From Saccharofermentans sp. (GTDB taxonomy: Bacteria > Bacillota > Clostridia > Saccharofermentanales > Saccharofermentanaceae): a stretch of DNA of 64,000 nt. The stretch's first letter is position 1, and each line of letters starts with the position of its first letter. Positions 18,510-27,222 of this stretch are shown here, piece by piece. The stretch is from the NCBI GenBank assembly GCA_016292215.1, contig JAEFBB010000002.1, forward strand, positions 1 to 64,000. The letters are read 5' to 3'. Made by a program: the position numbers and the translations under genes. The notes beneath the pieces were generated by a model. That model was not told the DNA's origin. It ran no database searches and worked only from the letters and a program-made list of their open reading frames with translations.

Positions 18510-19211
18510 ATGACAATAAACATTCCCGAATTTGAGCATTCGCCCTACGCTCTGATCGTTATAGCATCGGTTCTGATCGGCTTTCTGGCCGCTGTATTAC
18601 TCATGCGCAGATTCGGCGTGGCAAAAAAGACCATCCTGTACACATCTCTTCTTACACTGATCTGCACATTGGTTATTTCTTTTATGGCAGCTTTTGAGTT
18701 CACCGGAAACGGTCTGGTATTAGGTTTTTCAGGCCTCGGAGCTGTAGTCGGAATGGCATTGGGCATCCTGATATCCGGTCTTATTTTCAAAGATAAAGCC
18801 GAGTATGTTCTGGCCTCTTTCGCCGCTTCGGCACCTTTGATGTACGCGCTCTCAAAGACCGGATGTCTTTTGGCAGGATGCTGCCACGGAAAGCCTTACA
18901 GCGGACCGTTTGCGATAGTTAATCACGGGATCCATTCAGGCTCTTTCTTCCCCGCACAGCTCGTGGATATGACGGTTTTTATCATTATCCATATAATCGC
19001 CCTGATCCTTGTCCTGAAGATGGAGAACAAAGTAAAGGCAGTCTATATCCTCATAGCCATCGCATTACCCGCAAGATTCGCTGTTGAATACTTAAGATAT
19101 ACAAATACAGGCATCCTGGACAGGGGGCAGATAAAGATCCTTATTGCCGGCGCAATATCGATCAGCATAGTCGTTCTCTGGAAGAAATTGCTTAAAATCA
19201 ATTATCATTGA
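18510..19211 (+). CDS. Lgt-like membrane protein (second Lgt paralogue)
   Basis: A 233-residue membrane protein with about six to seven helices. It keeps an Lgt-like core: ALSKTGCLLAGCCHGKPY in the place of the Lgt GRxGCFxxGCCYG signature, FFPAQLVDM, and ARFAVEYLR. It is shorter than the canonical Lgt at 16274-17122 and lacks its N-terminal pattern. It may acylate a special substrate or have another role. Probably co-transcribed with the Q/Y/P-repeat protein upstream. The assignment to the Lgt superfamily is good; activity is uncertain. Confidence 0.75.
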   Translation: MTINIPEFEHSPYALIVIASVLIGFLAAVLLMRRFGVAKKTILYTSLLTLICTLVISFMAAFEFTGNGLVLGFSGLGAVVGMALGILISGLIFKDKAEYVLASFAASAPLMYALSKTGCLLAGCCHGKPYSGPFAIVNHGIHSGSFFPAQLVDMTVFIIIHIIALILVLKMENKVKAVYILIAIALPARFAVEYLRYTNTGILDRGQIKILIAGAISISIVVLWKKLLKINYH

Positions 19212-19281
19212 CAAAAATTTGAGCGTTATTGTATATTTATCTTCAGGAATAAGAAGAAACACAAAAGAGGGGTAGAACTTT

Positions 19282-20868
19282 ATGGCTATTTGGGACAATC
19301 CTGCAAGTACGGCAGGCGGTTTTGGCTCATCCAAAATCAAGACATTCTCGGCAAACTCTTACAAATGTCCGAACTGCGCATCGAACCTTGTTTTCGAGTC
19401 GCTGCACGGAGCAATGATCTGCAGAAACTGCGGCGGTCTCTTCGATCCTGAGACGCTCGACAAAGTCGGTTCATTCGGCTATGCAAATCCGGAGAAAGAA
19501 TACGACGGAAGCATTGAGGTAAGCAAAGAAGACGAGGGCCGTCAGGAGATCGTATGCAACTCCTGCGGTGCACAGATCGTCACCGACAAGAATACGGCTT
19601 CAACATTCTGCGCATTCTGCGGTTCGCCTGCGCTTGTAACCAGAAGGCTTTCACGTGAGTTTAAGCCGGACTACATCATTCCTTTCAAGTTCGATAAGGA
19701 GAAGGCCATCAGTCTCTTCGAAGAGCATTGCGCCAAGATCTCCCACCTTCCCAAAGACTTCAAGTCCAAGAAGGTATTATCGAAAATGACCGGTCTTTAT
19801 GTGCCGACATGGATCATCTCCACAGAGGTAGAGGTCAATGTCGCAGGTCAGGGCAACATGGGTAAGATGGTTGACTCCGCTTACGCAGACCAGCACATGT
19901 CGACAAACGGCAATTATTCCAAGCTGACATACGGCAAGGTTAAGTTCAGGCTTAAGAACGTACCTTTCGACGGCGAGAAAAACATTGCCAACCGTCTCTA
20001 TGCTGCGGCAGAGCCTTTTGACTATTCAGAGCTCGTAAAATTCAGACCTGAATACCTCCAGGGCTTCTTTGCCGAGAAGTACGATGAGCTTCCTCTCGAC
20101 ATGACCGACAGGATCTACAAGCGTCTGGACAAGTATTCGCTCAAAGTCTGCGACGAAGTTGATTTCGGCTTCGACGACTTTGTGCCCAACGCCGACATGA
20201 GCATGACAAAATACAACAACCAGGATATCAAGTACGCGCTCCTTCCCTGCTGGTTCTTAAGCCTCGACTACGACGGAAGAAGATACCAGTACATCGTAAA
20301 CGGCCAGACAGGCAAAGTCTCCGGAGAGTTCCCTTACGCGAAGGGCTGGGAGACACTCGAGCGCACCGGCCGGAAAGCAAGAATGGAAGCGGTCAGCTGG
20401 AACATGGGACTTCGTGCCTGCCTTTATCTGATCCCGGCAGTTGCCGTCGTGATCCTCCGTTTCTTCGCATCATTCTCGAGAGATCTGGAATTCATGGATT
20501 TCATATTTGACCACCCGTTTGAATGCATCCTGATAGGTCTTACGTTAGGTCTGGCAATGTATGTAGGCGCCGAGATCCTCCCGAAAGTCTTGAGAAACAG
20601 GGAAAAGAAAGACCTTGAGGCTCTTTCCCAGTCGAGCAGCCACGATCTTGCATCCGAACCCGGCGTAGAGCTTTATTACGATTCGAGTTTCCCGATAGTA
20701 GCTTACGAGACGACCAAAGACTTCGTTTCTGTCGAGACAGGTTGGAAATACGGCGAAGAAGAGACTTACGACTTTAAGACCGCTGCTCCTGAAGTCGAAG
20801 AAGCTGATGAGCGTGAAGACGCTACAGACTTTGAGAAGCAGGGCATGAATAGAAAAATGCTGCGATAA
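19282..20868 (+). CDS. TFIIB-type zinc-ribbon protein with membrane segments
   Basis: A 528-residue protein of a family often annotated as zinc-ribbon-containing protein, function unknown. Two zinc ribbons stand near the N-terminus (CPNCASNLVFESLHGAMICRNC in parts, residues 33-55, and CNSCGAQIVTDKN...CAFCGSP, residues 91-115). A long conserved region follows (IIPFKFDKEKAISLFEEHC, LYVPTWIISTEVEVNVAGQG, ALLPCWFLSLDYDGRRYQYIVNGQTGKVSGEFPY in sections). Two C-terminal membrane spans follow (residues about 375-395 and 415-435), then an acidic tail. Start ATG 19282 follows AAGAGGGGT. Ends at a strong terminator. Confidence 0.75.
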   Translation: MAIWDNPASTAGGFGSSKIKTFSANSYKCPNCASNLVFESLHGAMICRNCGGLFDPETLDKVGSFGYANPEKEYDGSIEVSKEDEGRQEIVCNSCGAQIVTDKNTASTFCAFCGSPALVTRRLSREFKPDYIIPFKFDKEKAISLFEEHCAKISHLPKDFKSKKVLSKMTGLYVPTWIISTEVEVNVAGQGNMGKMVDSAYADQHMSTNGNYSKLTYGKVKFRLKNVPFDGEKNIANRLYAAAEPFDYSELVKFRPEYLQGFFAEKYDELPLDMTDRIYKRLDKYSLKVCDEVDFGFDDFVPNADMSMTKYNNQDIKYALLPCWFLSLDYDGRRYQYIVNGQTGKVSGEFPYAKGWETLERTGRKARMEAVSWNMGLRACLYLIPAVAVVILRFFASFSRDLEFMDFIFDHPFECILIGLTLGLAMYVGAEILPKVLRNREKKDLEALSQSSSHDLASEPGVELYYDSSFPIVAYETTKDFVSVETGWKYGEEETYDFKTAAPEVEEADEREDATDFEKQGMNRKMLR

Positions 20869-20878
20869 GATAAAAACT

Positions 20879-20906
20879 AAGGCTGTCGTGCAGACAGCCT
20901 TTTTTA
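20879..20906 (+). terminator. Intrinsic terminator after the zinc-ribbon gene
   Basis: Stem AAGGCTGTC/GACAGCCTT (20879-20887, 20893-20901) with a 5-base loop and a T-run at 20900-20906. Confidence 0.9.
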
Positions 20907-20923
20907 TTTTTCGCGTTGTGATG

Positions 20924-21022
20924 AAAAGTGACACGGCACACTGCCAAAACGTGTCATTTCCCGGCAATAATCCTTAGAGTGACAAAAAGCGACACGATTC
21001 AGCTTCAAAACGTGTCACTTTT
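20924..21022. repeat. Two tandem 61-bp-spaced hairpin repeats
   Basis: Unit 1 has AAAAGTGACACG (20924) and CGTGTCATTT (20950). Unit 2 has AAAAGCGACACG (20985) and CGTGTCACTTTT (21011). Both arms recur exactly 61 bases apart, and the AAAACGTGTCA core is identical. Each unit is a hairpin. On the minus strand unit 2 ends in T-rich sequence and may serve as terminator of the NUDIX operon. Confidence 0.65.
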
Positions 21023-21059
21023 CAGCAATCGTATATTAAAGCAGTGTACCCGCCCGCTT

Positions 21060-21545
21060 TTATTCCCAGCTTGAGAGCAGATACTCGTCGATAAGAGCGA
21101 TCTTATCTTTGCCTTTGACATCGCGATAAAAAGCCAGTTTCTCGACTTCCTCTTTATCGGTCCTGAACGCTTCGATAGTCTTAAGCGCATCAGCAGGAAG
21201 CGTGACGCCGTAGAGTCCGCCGTACTCGTAGTGCCACTCGGGATTAAAGTATCCGGGCGCAAGATGGTAATGCATTATTCCGAGGAAGGAGAGCCCTGCT
21301 TCCTTGATGCCGAGTTCTTCTTCACACTCTCTGTTGACGCATGTGCGCAGGGATTCGCCTTCTTCCCTGCAGCCTCCGAAGATCTCCCATTCCTGACGGT
21401 ATTTATTCCAGCCGAGGAGATAGTCGTCACCGACCTTTACTACGGCAAGGCAGTGCGTTATCGGAGAATAAGATCCATCCGCCTTGTTCTCGTCGACCTT
21501 GAAAATGTCTAATAATTCGTTGCCTTTAACATCCTTGATAAGCAT
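21060..21545 (-). CDS. NUDIX hydrolase
   Basis: A 161-residue nucleotide-pyrophosphatase-fold protein. The complete Nudix box runs from GGCREEGESL to NRECEEELGI (pattern Gx5Ex7REUxEExGU), preceded by THCLAVVKVGDDYLLGWNKY. Substrate cannot be predicted. It is the last gene of the long minus-strand run from hisS, 21 bases after the acyltransferase gene. Start ATG 21545 follows AAAGGAGAT. Confidence 0.9.
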   Translation of the reverse strand: MLIKDVKGNELLDIFKVDENKADGSYSPITHCLAVVKVGDDYLLGWNKYRQEWEIFGGCREEGESLRTCVNRECEEELGIKEAGLSFLGIMHYHLAPGYFNPEWHYEYGGLYGVTLPADALKTIEAFRTDKEEVEKLAFYRDVKGKDKIALIDEYLLSSWE

Positions 21546-21566
21546 TTTTATCTCCTTTGCTTAGTT

Positions 21567-22850
21567 CTAATCACTGTCTTTTTCCGAAGATGTCTTTCCT
21601 TTGGACATCTTATAGAGCTCTTCTGCCGCAAGCCTTGTTTTCGCTACGATATCGCCTTCTTTAGGGAAGCAGAAATAAAGGCAGTTATTGGTGCCGATGG
21701 ATACGATGTCTCCGATCTCGTACCAGAAATAATCGGAGTTAACGCTGTAAGAAGCGCTCGGTGACTGCTCGTAATGAAGCTTGCCGTCACAGCCGTCCAG
21801 GACAAAGCCGTTGTTATCGTGATGAAGCCTTCCCGTGCCTACCATATAGAGCGCTTTGGAATCCTTGAGGATCGCTATGTCGCACGGTACATCAAGTGCA
21901 TAAGTGCCGTTTGTGATCTCTTCTTTGATCTGTTCTCTTTCCCATCTGAACCAGTCGGGAATATGCGTGAACTTCGGTTCGACATTAACTCCTTTAAGCC
22001 TTCCCAAAGTATCGAGCTCATATGCGGCTCCGCACTCACGGCATGTAAGGCTGATACCCTTGCCTTCAGTCACGCCTTCCTTCAGGCAGTGAGGGCACTT
22101 GTAAAGGATACGGTTAAGGCCGTCTGCCCTGAACGGTTCATCTATCTCTATTTTGTTGTCCTGCTGCCACTTAAAGTAATCGAGAGTGAACTCTTTATCC
22201 AATACTTCATCAATCTGCCTTACCTTGGTGTTGGCAAGTTCTTCAGGAGTAAAAAGACACTTCATCGTACAGCTTACCTTGACGTCGCGCTTCTGAAGAT
22301 TGTTGTAAAGAGGATCTCTCGCAAACGCGCCGTAAGTAGTGATCATGACCACGGGGTGCTTGAGTTTTTTGAGAAGGACGCCAAGTCTTCTCGGGATCCT
22401 TGTGCCCGTGCCGTCAAGAGAATAGCCTGCTTCCGGATACATAAGAACACTTGCTTTATTGACATTGAGTGCGTGATCCATATCGGAAATAAGCGTAATA
22501 TCAGAGACAAATTTTCTGGTGGGAATACAGCCTAAAGATCTCATCAATCCTTCTTTTCCTACCAGCGCATCAGATGTGCAGACGATGCTGAAAGGACGCC
22601 CTTTAAGCACTTTGAAAGCGATGGAAAGATCGGTAAAACTGCAGTGATTCATCAGGATCATCCAGGGGCCGTCGCCAGCTTTTTCCATGTCGATCTGATC
22701 GTATTTGAAATCAACTTTTTTCAATTCGCCGTTAAGCAAAAGACGTGCCACGCCTGCAAGCAGAGCGGACGGTTTCTTAGGCTTTTTGTGCTCCCAGGAA
22801 GGAAGCGCCATTGCATCTTCATAAGTGATAGTCTTGGTCTTTATCTTCAT
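21567..22850 (-). CDS. PlsC-type acyltransferase with C-terminal zinc ribbon
   Basis: A 427-residue protein. The N-terminal 220 residues are a glycerolphosphate acyltransferase domain: MNHCSFTDLS (H69 and D74 form the HX4D catalytic motif), GCIPTRKF, and YPEAGYSLDGT in place of the usual FPEGTRS. A zinc ribbon follows at about residues 249-275 (CPHCLKEGVTEG...CRECGAAYEL), then about 150 residues of unknown fold. A membrane role in phospholipid acylation is likely, but the zinc ribbon plus C-terminal extension marks a distinct subfamily. It overlaps the GNAT gene by 4 bases (ATGA). Confidence 0.8.
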   Translation of the reverse strand: MKIKTKTITYEDAMALPSWEHKKPKKPSALLAGVARLLLNGELKKVDFKYDQIDMEKAGDGPWMILMNHCSFTDLSIAFKVLKGRPFSIVCTSDALVGKEGLMRSLGCIPTRKFVSDITLISDMDHALNVNKASVLMYPEAGYSLDGTGTRIPRRLGVLLKKLKHPVVMITTYGAFARDPLYNNLQKRDVKVSCTMKCLFTPEELANTKVRQIDEVLDKEFTLDYFKWQQDNKIEIDEPFRADGLNRILYKCPHCLKEGVTEGKGISLTCRECGAAYELDTLGRLKGVNVEPKFTHIPDWFRWEREQIKEEITNGTYALDVPCDIAILKDSKALYMVGTGRLHHDNNGFVLDGCDGKLHYEQSPSASYSVNSDYFWYEIGDIVSIGTNNCLYFCFPKEGDIVAKTRLAAEELYKMSKGKTSSEKDSD

Positions 22851-23599
22851 ATTTCGACACTTACTGTTTTCTTGACGTAACGGACTTCCTTAAGGGGCTT
22901 GCCGCAGATGGTGAGATCCAGCGTCCCGTCAGCCAATGAAAATCCCTGCGATTCATAGAACCGCCTTGCATTCTTATTATCCTCTAACACCCACAAAAAG
23001 ATCTCGTTAAAACCGTAATATTTAAGCACCTTTGAAGCTTCGTTAAGAAGCATCTTGCCGTATCCTTTGCCCGTATATTCAGGCAGCATATAGATAGACA
23101 CTATCTCTCCCGCATCAGGATATTCTTCGAATCTCGAACGGCACACACTCGCGGTGCCGATCAGTTTGCCGTCAAGTTCACATACGATATGCTTCCAGTC
23201 GGGATCATCGATATTGCCGGCCCATTCTCCTGCCGGTATCGAGGACATATATTCTTCGGGCACGATGCCTTCGTATGCCATTTTCCAGCTCTGCTCGAAA
23301 ATATTGCTTATCTCTTCCCTGTCATCATCAGCTCTTACGGGACGGATAACCACATCGCTTCCCGCATACCTGACAGAAACAAATCCTTCTGTCCACGTTC
23401 TGTTGGGAATATCCATGTCTCTTTCTTCAACAGTAAAACAATCCAGCGGATAATCCTTGAAGCCTTCCTTGTCTTTGAACACATCGATGCTCTCATTGGC
23501 TTTTTCGAGCGTGGAGAAAACGCCGAGGAGCTTTACCTCGTCGTGGATACCGTAATCGTCATTTTCTTCATGTGAATGCCAAAGAATAAAAGCCTTCAT
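22847..23599 (-). CDS. GNAT N-acetyltransferase with an extra N-terminal domain
   Basis: A 250-residue protein. Residues 1-65 are a small domain seen in other Firmicute proteins of unknown role (MKAFILWHSHEENDDYGIHDEVKLLGVFSTLEKANESI, in pieces). Residues 75-250 are a GNAT acetyltransferase: VVIRPVRADDDREEI, VSIYMLPEYTGKGYGKMLL (acetyl-CoA binding QxxGxG-like loop) and NKNARRFYESQGF. Substrate unknown; RimI-like proteins and small-molecule acetylases share the layout. Co-translated with the acyltransferase downstream. Confidence 0.85.
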   Translation of the reverse strand: MKAFILWHSHEENDDYGIHDEVKLLGVFSTLEKANESIDVFKDKEGFKDYPLDCFTVEERDMDIPNRTWTEGFVSVRYAGSDVVIRPVRADDDREEISNIFEQSWKMAYEGIVPEEYMSSIPAGEWAGNIDDPDWKHIVCELDGKLIGTASVCRSRFEEYPDAGEIVSIYMLPEYTGKGYGKMLLNEASKVLKYYGFNEIFLWVLEDNKNARRFYESQGFSLADGTLDLTICGKPLKEVRYVKKTVSVEI

Positions 23600-23640
23600 A
23601 TGTATGTCCTTAGTGTCTCTAAACCAGCCTTTTGAAATAC

Positions 23641-24477
23641 TTACTGAGACTTATACTCGACAAGAACCGTGCTTTTCTTGATAAAATCTCTTTTAAGAGC
23701 ATCAGCCTGTTTCTTAAGTTCAGTATTCTTATTTGCGAGTTCTTCCTTTTTCATTGCTGAAATTGCAATTACCGAAGCATCCTCTTTTTTCTTTTTATAA
23801 CCTGAAAAACGGTCATTACTGAATACTATGCCGAAGATCACCATATGCACCAGGAAGAAATAGAAAAAACTGACATCGGCAAAATTACTGACTATCAGGA
23901 AAATAATCACAAGAGCAAATGACCCATATAACGCGTACAGCAAAGAAAACTTGTAATCGTAATAGTTTTTGTTGTCTTCAAGCTTCTGTCTAAATTCCTC
24001 AGCAGTCCTGTCAAACTTGCGGATATCGTTCTCGTTTGTTTCCATCTGATCGATGATTTCCGCATACTCATCAGCCATGCCTATGCATTCATTGACCCCG
24101 TCAAAAAAGAACTTATCCTTTTCCGCTGCTGCGTCTTTTAAAGCCGATATATCTCTCTGAACCGGAGTAAGTGCATTAGGCTTTTTGATATCTTTTATCT
24201 GACCGAAAGAACGCCATTTGAACTGCGTGCAGAGCATACCCTTCAACGCTTTAAAATCGTGGGGATCTTTTTCCAGCGCATACGAGTAAGCCTTCGAAGC
24301 CGAATTGAATTCCTGGTTTATCAGTGCATCAGAACCTAAATCAAGGACATTGTCTTCATTGAAATACTCATAGTCAAAAGTGACGCCGCAGAACGGGCAA
24401 ATATACATTTGCTTGTCGATATCTATTGAGAGCGCGCCCGCACATGAGGGGCAGATGTGTCCTTTGATTACCGTCAT
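23641..24477 (-). CDS. Zinc-ribbon/TPR-like membrane protein (short form)
   Basis: A 278-residue protein of unknown function. Order: zinc ribbon (CPSCAGALSIDIDKQMYICPFC split, residues 8-30), TPR-like helices (NSASKAYSYALEKDPHDFKALKGMLC), a coiled region (residues 125-175), two membrane spans (SLLYALYGSFALVIIFLIV, VSFFYFFLVHMVIFGIV) and a lysine-rich coiled tail. It matches the module duplicated in the protein at 3321-4862, including the ALTPVQRDISALK versus LTPTRIRVLEKE block. It follows lepA by 30 bases and may be co-transcribed. Confidence 0.7.
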   Translation of the reverse strand: MTVIKGHICPSCAGALSIDIDKQMYICPFCGVTFDYEYFNEDNVLDLGSDALINQEFNSASKAYSYALEKDPHDFKALKGMLCTQFKWRSFGQIKDIKKPNALTPVQRDISALKDAAAEKDKFFFDGVNECIGMADEYAEIIDQMETNENDIRKFDRTAEEFRQKLEDNKNYYDYKFSLLYALYGSFALVIIFLIVSNFADVSFFYFFLVHMVIFGIVFSNDRFSGYKKKKEDASVIAISAMKKEELANKNTELKKQADALKRDFIKKSTVLVEYKSQ

Positions 24478-24507
24478 TTTTAAGCACTCCCTATATGCTT
24501 TCAGGTT

Positions 24508-26322
24508 TTATTCTTCGTCAAGCTTAAGTACGCTCATGAAGGCTTCCTGAGGCACCTCAACGGAGCCTACCTGCCTCATTCGCTTCTTACCTTCCTTCTG
24601 CTTTTCGAGCAGCTTTTTCTTACGTGAGATATCACCGCCGTAGCACTTGGAGGTAACGTCCTTACGGTAAGCCTTGATCGTCTCTCTGGCAATGATCTTG
24701 CCGCCGATCGCAGCCTGGACAGGTACTTCGAACTGCTGCCTCGGGATGTTCTCCTTAAGCTTCTCGCACATTCTTCTTCCTCTGCCGTATGCCTTATCAG
24801 CATGAACGATAAATGAGAGCGCGTCAACGATATCGCCGTTAAGAAGGATATCGAGCTTAACGAGCTTGGATCTCATGTATCCTGCAGGCTCGTAGTCCAG
24901 AGAAGCATAGCCTCTGGTCCTGGACTTGAGCGCGTCGAAAAAGTCGTAGATGATCTCGTTTAAAGGCATCTTGTAGTGGAGCATTACACGCTTCTCATCA
25001 AGATACTTCATATCTGTATACTCGCCGCGGCGCTCCTGGCAGAGCTCCATGATGTTGCCTACATATTCCTTAGGAAGCATTATCGTCGCCTTGACGACAG
25101 GCTCTTCCATGTAATCGATATTTGCCGGATCAGGCATATTCGTAGGATTCGAACAGTCAACAACGGTGCCGTCCGTAAGATAGATCTTGTAGATAACGGA
25201 AGGCGCGGTACTGATAAGATCGAGATTGAATTCTCTCTCGAGTCTTTCCTGGATTACTTCATAGTGAAGGAGGCCTAAGAATCCGCATCTGAAGCCGAAG
25301 CCCAGAGCTGCCGATGTCTCCGCGTCAAAAGAGAGAGCTGCATCGTTAAGTCTGAGCTTTTCGAGAGCATCCTTGAGGTCACCGTATCTTGCGCCGTCTA
25401 CAGGATACATTCCGCAGAATACCATCTGCTGGATGCCCTTGTAGCCGATCAGAGGCTCTGCTGCAGGGTTATCTGCGAGAGTTACCGTGTCGCCCGGGGC
25501 TGTGTCTCTTACGTTCTTAATGGAAGCGCAGATGTAGCCTACCTCGCCTGCTCTCAAAGATTCAGTCGGGACAAGCTCGCCCGGATGGAACATGCCGAGC
25601 TCTGTGACCGTAAACTCTTTTCCGGAGTGCATCATCCTGATGCGGTCGCCGGTCTTTACGGTGCCGTTCTTGACTCTTACGCTTACGATAACACCCTTGT
25701 ATGAATCGTACTTGGAATCGAAAACAAGAGCTGCCAGAGGCTCATTCTCGTCGCCCTCGGGCGCAGGAAGATACTGTACGATCTTCTCCAATACCTCATC
25801 GATGTTGATGTCGCTTTTCGCTGAGATGCACGGAGCATATGAAGCATCGATTCCGATATCGTCTTCGATCTCCTGACGGACCTCTTCGGGCCTTGCGGAA
25901 GGAAGATCGATCTTGTTGATTACGGGAAGCACTTCAAGGTCTGCATCAACTGCGAGATAAACGTTGGCAAGTGTCTGCGCCTCAACGCCCTGTGAAGCAT
26001 CTACGACAAGCACAGCGCCGTCGCATGCAGCAAGCGATCTTGAGACCTCATAGTTAAAGTCTACGTGGCCCGGAGTGTCAATGAGGTTAAGAAGGTATGT
26101 GTTACCGTCAGAAGCCTCATAAGGCAGTCTTACAGCCTGTGACTTGATCGTGATACCGCGCTCGCGCTCGATATCCATGTTATCTAATATCTGGTCTGTC
26201 ATCTCGCGCTTTTCTCTTACGTGAGTATGCTCGATAAGGCGGTCAGCCAAAGTAGATTTACCGTGATCGATGTGCGCGATAATGCAGAAATTTCTTATGT
26301 ATTTTCTATAGCTTTCACTCAT
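24508..26322 (-). CDS. lepA: Elongation factor 4 (LepA GTPase)
   Basis: Ribosome-associated GTPase that helps translation recover under stress and assists 30S biogenesis. The 604 residues match Lep[18 protein letters not shown] (P-loop), [35 protein letters not shown], and the LepA-specific C-terminus ([29 protein letters not shown] in segments). Length is normal. It follows lepB by 15 bases, the classical lepB-lepA pairing. Confidence 0.97.
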   Translation of the reverse strand: MSESYRKYIRNFCIIAHIDHGKSTLADRLIEHTHVREKREMTDQILDNMDIERERGITIKSQAVRLPYEASDGNTYLLNLIDTPGHVDFNYEVSRSLAACDGAVLVVDASQGVEAQTLANVYLAVDADLEVLPVINKIDLPSARPEEVRQEIEDDIGIDASYAPCISAKSDINIDEVLEKIVQYLPAPEGDENEPLAALVFDSKYDSYKGVIVSVRVKNGTVKTGDRIRMMHSGKEFTVTELGMFHPGELVPTESLRAGEVGYICASIKNVRDTAPGDTVTLADNPAAEPLIGYKGIQQMVFCGMYPVDGARYGDLKDALEKLRLNDAALSFDAETSAALGFGFRCGFLGLLHYEVIQERLEREFNLDLISTAPSVIYKIYLTDGTVVDCSNPTNMPDPANIDYMEEPVVKATIMLPKEYVGNIMELCQERRGEYTDMKYLDEKRVMLHYKMPLNEIIYDFFDALKSRTRGYASLDYEPAGYMRSKLVKLDILLNGDIVDALSFIVHADKAYGRGRRMCEKLKENIPRQQFEVPVQAAIGGKIIARETIKAYRKDVTSKCYGGDISRKKKLLEKQKEGKKRMRQVGSVEVPQEAFMSVLKLDEE

Positions 26323-26337
26323 TCAGATTGTTCCTTG

Positions 26338-27222
26338 TCAGAGTAATTTAATCTCGTTGAAAGGGAATACCCGGATGAAGGCAACGGAAACTATCCTCTT
26401 CTCTTCGAAGGGACCCAGATTGCGCGAGTCGTTACTTACCGGTCTGTTATCACCCATGCAGTAATATTCGTCCTCGCCGAGCGTTATCTCGTCGTAGCCC
26501 TTCTTCGTACCGCCGTCCATCATGGTAGTGCGTATTCCGGAAGGCAGATAATTCTCCTGCAGGAGATAAAAATCCGCAGAATCCGCTGCCTTGATATAAA
26601 CGTTGCCGTCAGCGATCCTGATCGTCTCGCCGGGAAGTCCTACGATCCTCTTAACGAGATATTCCTTGCCTGTATATCCTTCCATGCCGGAACCGTCCAG
26701 AACGACGATGTCGCCCCTCTTATAGCTCTTGAAATAAGTAGACAGCTTCTGCGTAAAGAGAACATCTCCCTGAGTCAGTGTGGGACTCATGGAGCTGCCG
26801 TAAACATCATCTCTCTGCACAAGGAAGACAACGATAAAGATACCTGCCAGGACACCGATACAAATAGTACGGAGCCAGTCTAATATCTCGTAAGTCTTGC
26901 TGCCCTTCTCGATCTTCTTTCCGCGCGCGAAAGCCTTCTTGTCAGAAGACTCCTCTTCGGACTCTTCTTCGGATTCTTCTTCAGACTCCTCCTCATCAGA
27001 TCCTTCGTCTTCTGATTTTTCATCCGCGGAAGATTCCTCTTTCGAAGGTTCTTCAGAAGTCTCAGGCTCTTTTTCTGCGGGCTTTTCCTCAGAGACAGTC
27101 TTCTCTTCTTCAGCCTTTTCTTCAGAGACCTTTACCTCTTCGGATGCTTCAGTTTCTAAAGAGACGTCCTTTTCTTCGGAAGAAGTGGTTTCTTCTGTCT
27201 GTTTAATTTCTTCTTTGCTCAT
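26338..27222 (-). CDS. lepB: Signal peptidase I with long acidic N-terminal extension
   Basis: Cleaves signal peptides outside the membrane. The 294 residues have one membrane span (TICIGVLAGIFIVVFLV, about residues 119-135). The catalytic serine is in YGSSMSPTL (S144), the catalytic lysine in YLVKRIVGLPGE (K191), and box E is GDNRPVSNDSR. Residues 1-95 are an unusual Glu/Ser/Lys-rich tail on the cytoplasmic side, with a run of EEES units (residues 77-92). The rest has normal SPase I length. The start overlaps the aspS stop by one base. Confidence 0.93.
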   Translation of the reverse strand: MSKEEIKQTEETTSSEEKDVSLETEASEEVKVSEEKAEEEKTVSEEKPAEKEPETSEEPSKEESSADEKSEDEGSDEEESEEESEEESEEESSDKKAFARGKKIEKGSKTYEILDWLRTICIGVLAGIFIVVFLVQRDDVYGSSMSPTLTQGDVLFTQKLSTYFKSYKRGDIVVLDGSGMEGYTGKEYLVKRIVGLPGETIRIADGNVYIKAADSADFYLLQENYLPSGIRTTMMDGGTKKGYDEITLGEDEYYCMGDNRPVSNDSRNLGPFEEKRIVSVAFIRVFPFNEIKLL

